Below the pieces are notes generated by a model. The model had not been told where the DNA came from, made no database searches, and saw only the letters and a program-made list of their open reading frames with translations. This document shows, piece after piece, positions 59,334-64,000 of a stretch of 64,000 nt of DNA (positions are counted from its first letter, which is position 1; each line of letters begins with the position of its first letter). Source of the DNA: Flabesymbios commensalis (lineage: Eukaryota; Annelida; Polychaeta; Terebellida; Flabelligeridae); the NCBI GenBank assembly GCA_964017125.1, contig OZ024907.1, positions 22,700,496 to 22,764,495 on the forward strand, in the 5' to 3' direction. The translations under genes and the position numbers were made by a program.

Positions 59334-59929
59334 AAGGCGACAGTTAAATGGTACACAACTTTGGATTCCAGTCGTTGGTAATAAACTAACGGTGAAACGA
59401 TGTTGGAATAATGTTGAGGGCCAATTTTATTCCAGCATTGTTTCACAGTGGCATGTTTTCTGGACATGTATTTGTACAATGTTGGGCCAACGTTTGTCCA
59501 CTGCGTCCCTTTGGCGTTCCATTATTGCCGGATACCGCCACCTGATCACATCAATGTTTTATGCACGTTTTAAAAATAACGTTCGCAAGAACACTGAATT
59601 ATTTAAAGCGGTTTGAATATTATAATCACCATAACATCAACGTGTCCAAACCACATAATAACGCCATGCCCATGATATAGATTTGGAAAAAACTGAGAAG
59701 GTCAATTTGTGCCTGACCAGTGTTAAAATCATATACATAGACCTGACAATAAAAATACATCCTACTTTTAAAAATAGCCGATATGCACACAACAAAGAAC
59801 ATTGTCGCTTTTAAATAAATATGAGTTTTATATCACTTTTTGTGTAATTAGACTAGTGTGTGAGGAACGCGCAGCGGGTGGCCCTGTGCGAAATAACGTC
59901 GATACATTGGTTTCAACTTTGAATCCTGT
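59334..59929. other. Gap with family-B pieces
   Basis: ACGATGTTGGAATAATGTTG and ATGTTGGGCCAACGTTTG near 59400-59490 are family-B fragments; the open frames spanning them are not genes. The rest is unrecognised. Confidence 0.45.
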
Positions 59930-60039
59930 GTCTGGAGGACATTGCCATCTCAATCATCTCACCATCCTCAGGAGGTTCTCCTGGCCCAGTTTAGCCTATA
60001 TGTGCACAAAGGTGGCCTAAAGCCCGATTCATTTTTTTT
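59930..60039 (+). mobile_element. 3' part of the dimeric SINE family
   Basis: TCTCAATCATCTCACCATCC, AGGTTCTCCTGGCCCAG, GTGGCCTAAAGCCCGATTCA and a T-rich tail align with the body and tail at 43260-43366. Heads are missing or decayed. Confidence 0.75.
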
Positions 60040-60209
60040 TGGTTTTAACTTTAACTCGACGAAGCCGCCAGTCGCCCAGTCACATCGAGAAGGGTGAAAC
60101 AAGGACATTTCTCTGAAAACCCCACACAAGATCAGCGGGGTTCGAACCCGGGACGAATGCATGACTGGCGAGGCAGTCAGGCGCTCCACCCATTGCGCCA
60201 CGTCCCCTT
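60040..60209 (-). mobile_element. Second tRNA-derived SINE family, minus strand
   Basis: Reading the minus strand from 60209: GGGGACGTGGCGCAATGGGT (A box TGGCGCAATGGG), then GTCCCGGGTTCGAACCCCGC (perfect B box), then an unrelated body (TCTGAGAAATG-type). The A-to-B spacing is slightly long for a functional tRNA. It abuts the tail of the other SINE. Confidence 0.75.
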
Positions 60210-60320
60210 AGACTAATACCGTTGGTCAACGTTTTTGTATGTGCTTAAAACAAGAATGTGCTTAAAACCTGACAAACTGTACTATTATACTGGCTCTAAT
60301 GCATACTGTTTCTTTGATAT

Positions 60321-60467
60321 TGAATGAATGAATGAATGAATGAATGAATGAATGAATGAATGAATGAATGAATGAATGAATGAATGAATGAATGAATAAA
60401 TGAATGAATCAATGAATGAATGAATCAATGAATATACATGAATAAATGAATGACATAAATGAATGAA
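60321..60467. repeat. (TGAA)n microsatellite continuing a SINE tail
   Basis: About 25 clean TGAA units and further impure ones. On the minus strand it reads TTCATTCATTCA, the motif found at the 3' tail of the SINE next to it. Confidence 0.9.
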
Positions 60468-60715
60468 CATACAAGCTAAACTGGGCCTATAGAGAACCTC
60501 CTGAGGATTTGAGACACTGATCTCTAGTCCCGGGGGTCTGAGGCTGAGCACGCTACCTCTCGGTCACGGATGCTCCCACAATATTAAATCTTTACGAGTG
60601 AGCGGAAAGGAAACATTTTGTTGCTTTGAAACCCGAATACTGAACAGGGGACGAACCGTGCAGATTCGGCGTGACAGGCAGGCAGCGTTAACTACCACAC
60701 CCCCTCCAGGAACAC
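60468..60715 (-). mobile_element. Dimeric tRNA-derived SINE, minus strand
   Basis: On the minus strand: head 1 (GGAGGGGGTGTGGTAGTTAA ... GCACGGTTCGTCCCC), linker with CAACAAAATGTTTCCTTTCC, head 2 (ATCCGTGACCGAGAGGTAGC), body (CTCAGGAGGTTCTCTATAGG), then the TTCA-rich tail. Same order as 43047-43366. Confidence 0.75.
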
Positions 60716-60743
60716 ATTGATTGTGTTTCTGAATTTGTTGTTG

Positions 60744-60894
60744 ATATTTATAATGGTCGTAGATCCATAACATACGGATTCAAATGAAGCAGAAAGAGCT
60801 AACTAAGACATTTATGATGATTACAAATTGAAAAAAACCTCCGGTCTCTTGGTTTAGGCCTATATACAAATATTTCTGCGCTGTAAGGGTTAGG
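60744..60894 (-). mobile_element. Family-C MITE, truncated
   Basis: GACATTTATGATGATTACAA and CTGCGCTGTAAGGGTTAG match the body and one end of family C in reverse. The hairpin end is missing. Confidence 0.65.
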
Positions 60895-61099
60895 ACCGTT
60901 AAGACCCCGCGAATGGTTCAGCAAATAGAAACACGAAGCCGGGGTCAGATAAACACCAAGTTATGGGGTGAGTTATCAACTTCCTAAATCCGCAGAGGAT
61001 TTTCAGGAGTGCTGGGTCGCCTTGGGTCCAGTCTGCCAAGACGTATCGGGACTCCTCCAGCTAAATAAATCCCGCCCTCTGATCCCGACTGTAATTGAC

Positions 61100-61400
61100 T
61101 CCAGTATCCTAGTAAACACGTGATTCTGAAACAATGGTGGTTTAATGTTGGGCCAGTGTCGCAGACGGTGAGCTAACATCAAACCACCTTTGCTTTGATG
61201 TATTGCGTTTAAGCAAGATAAAATGAAACAATGTTGGTTTAATGTTGGCTCACCGTCGAAAACGGTGGGCTTATATTAAACCACCATTGCTTTGATGTTT
61301 GTGTTTAAGCACGATGTATTGAAACAATAGTGGTTTGATGTTGGGCCAGAGTGGCAGACTGTGGGCGAACTTTCAACCATCATTGTTTTCATGTATTGTG
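61100..61400. repeat. Three family-B-like foldback units in tandem
   Basis: GAAACAATGGTGGTTTAATG (61128), GAAACAATGTTGGTTTAATG (61225) and GAAACAATAGTGGTTTGATG (61321) start successive units of about 97 bp, each followed by a complementary arm (AACCACCTTTGCTTTGATGT and relatives). Confidence 0.8.
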
Positions 61401-61438
61401 TGTTACAGAGTTGGACGTGTCCGTTTGGGGTGCGAACC

Positions 61439-61515
61439 GTGATCCAGAGATCATATCCGTGATCTAGAGGTCATATCCGTGATCCAGAGGTCATATCCGA
61501 GATCCAGAGGTCATT
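61439..61515. repeat. 20-bp tandem repeat, four units
   Basis: GTGATCCAGAGGTCATATCC and close variants repeat four times. Confidence 0.9.
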
Positions 61516-61888
61516 CACATTTCATTACAAATAAAAGTGATTTGAAAATGGATCATAAACGATATCAAATTAGTACTGACGTGTACTTCACCAGTATATG
61601 ACTGAAACGCTCGCTTACAATCACTTTTGTTGTCGCCAGTCACTCGTCACCCGGAAGTTATCAAAGATATCTGTTCACATGTCACTGGAATATCAGGCAA
61701 ACAAACACAACTTTAAGTTGTGTCTTACTATTGCGATCCACAGCTTCAAGTACAATTATATACCTACATATACCTACATAGATCTGCGAGCGTAGGAGAT
61801 GTAATGTTAATTTTTCTTTCAAATGTCATTGTTTGAAGTACAAATAAAAGGCTGAAAACAGCTTTATACGTGATTAGCACTTAAAGGT
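61516..61888. other. Gap with a decayed family-D piece
   Basis: TTTAAGTTGTGTCTTACTAT and GCGATCCACAGCTTCAAGTA near 61710-61755 keep the family-D hairpin. No gene supported. Confidence 0.45.
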
Positions 61889-62134
61889 TTAACCCGTTAA
61901 CCGCCGGTGCGGCATATATTCGGGTTTTCAATTTTTATTAGCACATTAAGCACCATCTTTTAAACATGTTGAAGATAAAATGTGACATCAATTAGCAATA
62001 TTTGGAAACAGTTGACCTCCATTTTGTCAAATTTGAATAATTTTCCCTCACTTGGAGTTGTGGATCGCGTCAGCGAGACACAACTTCAAGTGGGCGAAAA
62101 TTTAGATTGAATAATTTGGCGGTTAAAGGGTTAA
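61889..62134 (+). mobile_element. 246-bp MITE (family D), second copy
   Basis: TTAACCCGTTAACCGCCGG at the left and TTTGGCGGTTAAAGGGTTAA at the right; hairpin GAGTTGTGGATCGCG / CGAGACACAACTTCAAG. Same length as the copy at 34714-34959 and aligned along its whole length. Confidence 0.88.
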
Positions 62135-62149
62135 CATATCTCCTTTGTA

Positions 62150-62400
62150 AAAAGACCAATTTGCCTACTTTCAAAGCAGCTCCTTGGGATAACATCAATT
62201 TTCATTTTTAGTTTTGTAATGAAAGTAGTGTATCCCCCAGATCATGATTTTATTTTTTTCAGAGTTTTTAGATTTTAAAAAATATTTTTTATCAACATTT
62301 CTATGAATCCGCTTAAAACCCAAACAAACTTTTTGTATACATAAACACTTGCTCAAGGACGGTTGCTAAAGGACAAAATTGAAAATGTCTCACCCCACGG
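62150..62400 (+). repeat. Dispersed repeat, partner of 8530-8770
   Basis: AAAGCAGCTCCTTGGGATAA, GTAGTGTATCCCCCAGATCA and CCCAAACAAACTTTTTGTAT in the order seen at 8530-8770, with scattered differences and a slightly longer right side. Confidence 0.75.
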
Positions 62401-62760
62401 GGTCCCTTTAAAATCCCTTCAGTGTTTACGAAATGCTGAGCATGGTACGCGAAAAAGGATAGAAATGGAGTGGAAATTGTCCCAGCCCATTTGCAGCATT
62501 ATAGGCCTAACACAGAGCGGAATACGTCTGCTCTGAGGATGACGTATTTGAAGATTCCGGATATTAATCCAGACGGTATCTCAGCTATTATTATGAATTG
62601 CCTATAAATACTACTGTCCTCAATGTGCATCAATGATCAAATCACCGTAGTCAATATCCAGATCATATAAATCTAATGTCTGGCTTCTAGTATACCGTCA
62701 TCCTCTGTGAAGAGGTAGGTCTATATGTACCACGAGAATATCACAAGGAGAAATGGTGAC
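62401..62760. other. Gap, nothing recognised
   Basis: No supported feature. Confidence 0.4.
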
Positions 62761-62975
62761 TTAAACCCACAAAGCGCTGAATTATTTTTGCATAAACCAT
62801 GGGGACCAACTTTTTTTCAATTCGATATCATCATAAATGTCTTAGTTAGCTTAGTTAGCTTAGTTATAATTTTTTTAATTCGTTAAGTGCGGGGACCGTC
62901 TTTAGACGTCAGAATCTGACGTCTATAGACGTCAGATTCTGACGTCTAAAGACGGTCCCGGCGCTGAAAGGGCTG
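62761..62975 (+). mobile_element. Family-C MITE, 215 bp, hairpin intact
   Basis: Starts TTAAACCCACAAAGCGCTGA and ends GGCGCTGAAAGGGCTGA. The hairpin GGGGACCGTCTTTAGACGTC / GACGTCTAAAGACGGTCCC is nearly perfect. A short GCTTAGTTA slippage repeat (62842-62866) is private to this copy. Confidence 0.88.
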
Positions 62976-63580
62976 ACCAATCTGTAGACGCATTATTTAG
63001 TCCATGTACGTTATCTTGTCATATTATATATAATGGTAGAGGTGTGCGCCAATGCCGCAGTAAAGGTATGGTTATCGACGCGACTGACCAAACCTCTTTT
63101 TCGTGCCAACTTTTCAGATGAAGTGTCACGAATAAAAAATATAGGCCTGAATCAACACATCCAAGATGCGTGATTCGCTTGCTGATATTTCACCCGGTAT
63201 AAAAAAACACGATTTAATTTAATGTAATTTAATGATGTAAGCTGCATGAATTAGATCCGGTGTTATTATCCCACCAATTAGTGACGTGACTCATTATTAT
63301 GTCTTACATGGGCATGGCTTCAGTTGTGCGCCAAAACTTTATTGTAGGGTCGACACAGCCTCATTGTGAGGGTACGGGTCATCTGGTGCTGCTGTAACTC
63401 GACACTATTTTATGGCTGACTTTTGTCCCGCAGTTTTTTCACGGCGAGATATGTGCGCGTAACTAGCTCTATAGTTCACCTGAACCTTTCATCGGCCATT
63501 TGTCCCTGAAAAATAACGCGTCTCCACATATGTGTTATGCCACATGTGTTGTCCTCAATGCTGGTAATCTTCATTAATAT
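62976..63580. other. Gap, nothing recognised
   Basis: No exon or element that I can support. Confidence 0.4.
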
Positions 63581-63650
63581 GACCTACATCTCAGGTATGT
63601 GATTGGTCGAGATCAAGATCTCGACCAATCACACGCCTGTGATATAGGTC
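63581..63650. repeat. 70-bp palindrome, AA spacer
   Basis: GACCTACATCTCAGGTATGT...GAGATC (63581-63614) pairs with GATCTCGACC...TATAGGTC (63617-63650) with few mismatches. The inner 17 bp are perfect. Confidence 0.9.
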
Positions 63651-64000
63651 AGGTTTGTGGAGCGTACCGGTCCCGATTCTCAACTCCGCCAAGTGAACCT
63701 GATACACTGTGCACATGGGCATTAGCCGTGTCAACGTATCCCTATTTTGACACATTAATAGCTTTTACATAATGCTGTATTATAACACATCAGCAGAATA
63801 ATCAGATTGGCCTCATTCACCCCCCCCCCCCCTAAAATTCCTTGCCAGATCTAGATTATACAGTAACATTTTTTTTTCATTAGTCTATCCATTTTCCCCT
63901 ATAAACTGAACTGGCTTTAACGCTTGAATTGACAAATTAATAAGCACATTCACAATAAAAAGCAAATAGAACGGAATATATTTTTCGGAATTTAAATTAA
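63651..64000. other. Window end, nothing recognised
   Basis: A C-run at 63820-63832 and A+T-rich sequence. No gene supported. Confidence 0.4.

Noticed and set aside
60115-60209. Possible tRNA gene on the minus strand
   Set aside because: A and B boxes are good, but a SINE body follows, there is no terminator close to the 3' end, and acceptor-stem pairing is not evident.

Overview
The window looks like animal nuclear DNA. It has spliced genes with GT-AG introns, tRNA-derived SINEs, an APE-type LINE, many short inverted-repeat elements and long microsatellites, and no bacterial-style operons. The organism is probably a lophotrochozoan and perhaps a mollusc, because the two main genes resemble the molluscan GRL101 class of receptors (LDL-receptor class A repeats, leucine-rich repeats and a seven-helix domain). 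That placement is inference. LAYOUT. 1-8.1 kb: the 3' part of a CRAL-TRIO lipid-binding protein gene (alpha-tocopherol-transfer-protein type) on the + strand. Four exons can be read (1689-1888, 6376-6486, 6845-6968, 7684-7823). Its introns hold an antisense LINE remnant, a 110-bp tandem array and a badly decayed mobile-element ORF. 8.1-12.6 kb: no gene; dispersed repeats, a purine-rich array, a 642-bp TTAA-bounded element and an old satellite-like array. 12.6-32.7 kb: a tandem pair of three-exon genes for very large membrane proteins. Copy 2 is intact and predicts about 1906 residues. Order of parts: signal peptide, CUB-like ectodomain, C-type-lectin-like domain split by an intron, a second lectin-like segment, about four LDLa repeats, LRR cap and repeats, seven helices. 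Copy 1 has the same exon structure but one extra base in helix 5, and its first intron is swollen to 5.5 kb by a LINE that sits inside a TTAA-bounded element. 33-64 kb: no convincing gene. This half is accessory, repeat-rich DNA: Tc1/mariner debris, foldback elements of several families, dimeric tRNA SINEs, a 662-bp TCAC microsatellite, a 1.3-kb minisatellite of about 38-bp units and several nearly perfect hairpins, including one with 59-bp perfect arms. HOW THE PARTS FIT. The receptor pair arose by tandem duplication. Blocks of near identity alternate with strongly diverged blocks: the N-terminus, the end of exon 1, the first lectin domain and the LRR/7TM region are alike, while the middle CUB-like region and the second lectin/first LDLa region differ. 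This pattern suggests gene conversion at the ends with divergence of likely binding surfaces. The most notable object is this chimeric recognition receptor, whose seven-helix part lacks a DRY motif, a clear NPxxY and a cytoplasmic tail. All calls come from reading the sequence; no database search was possible.
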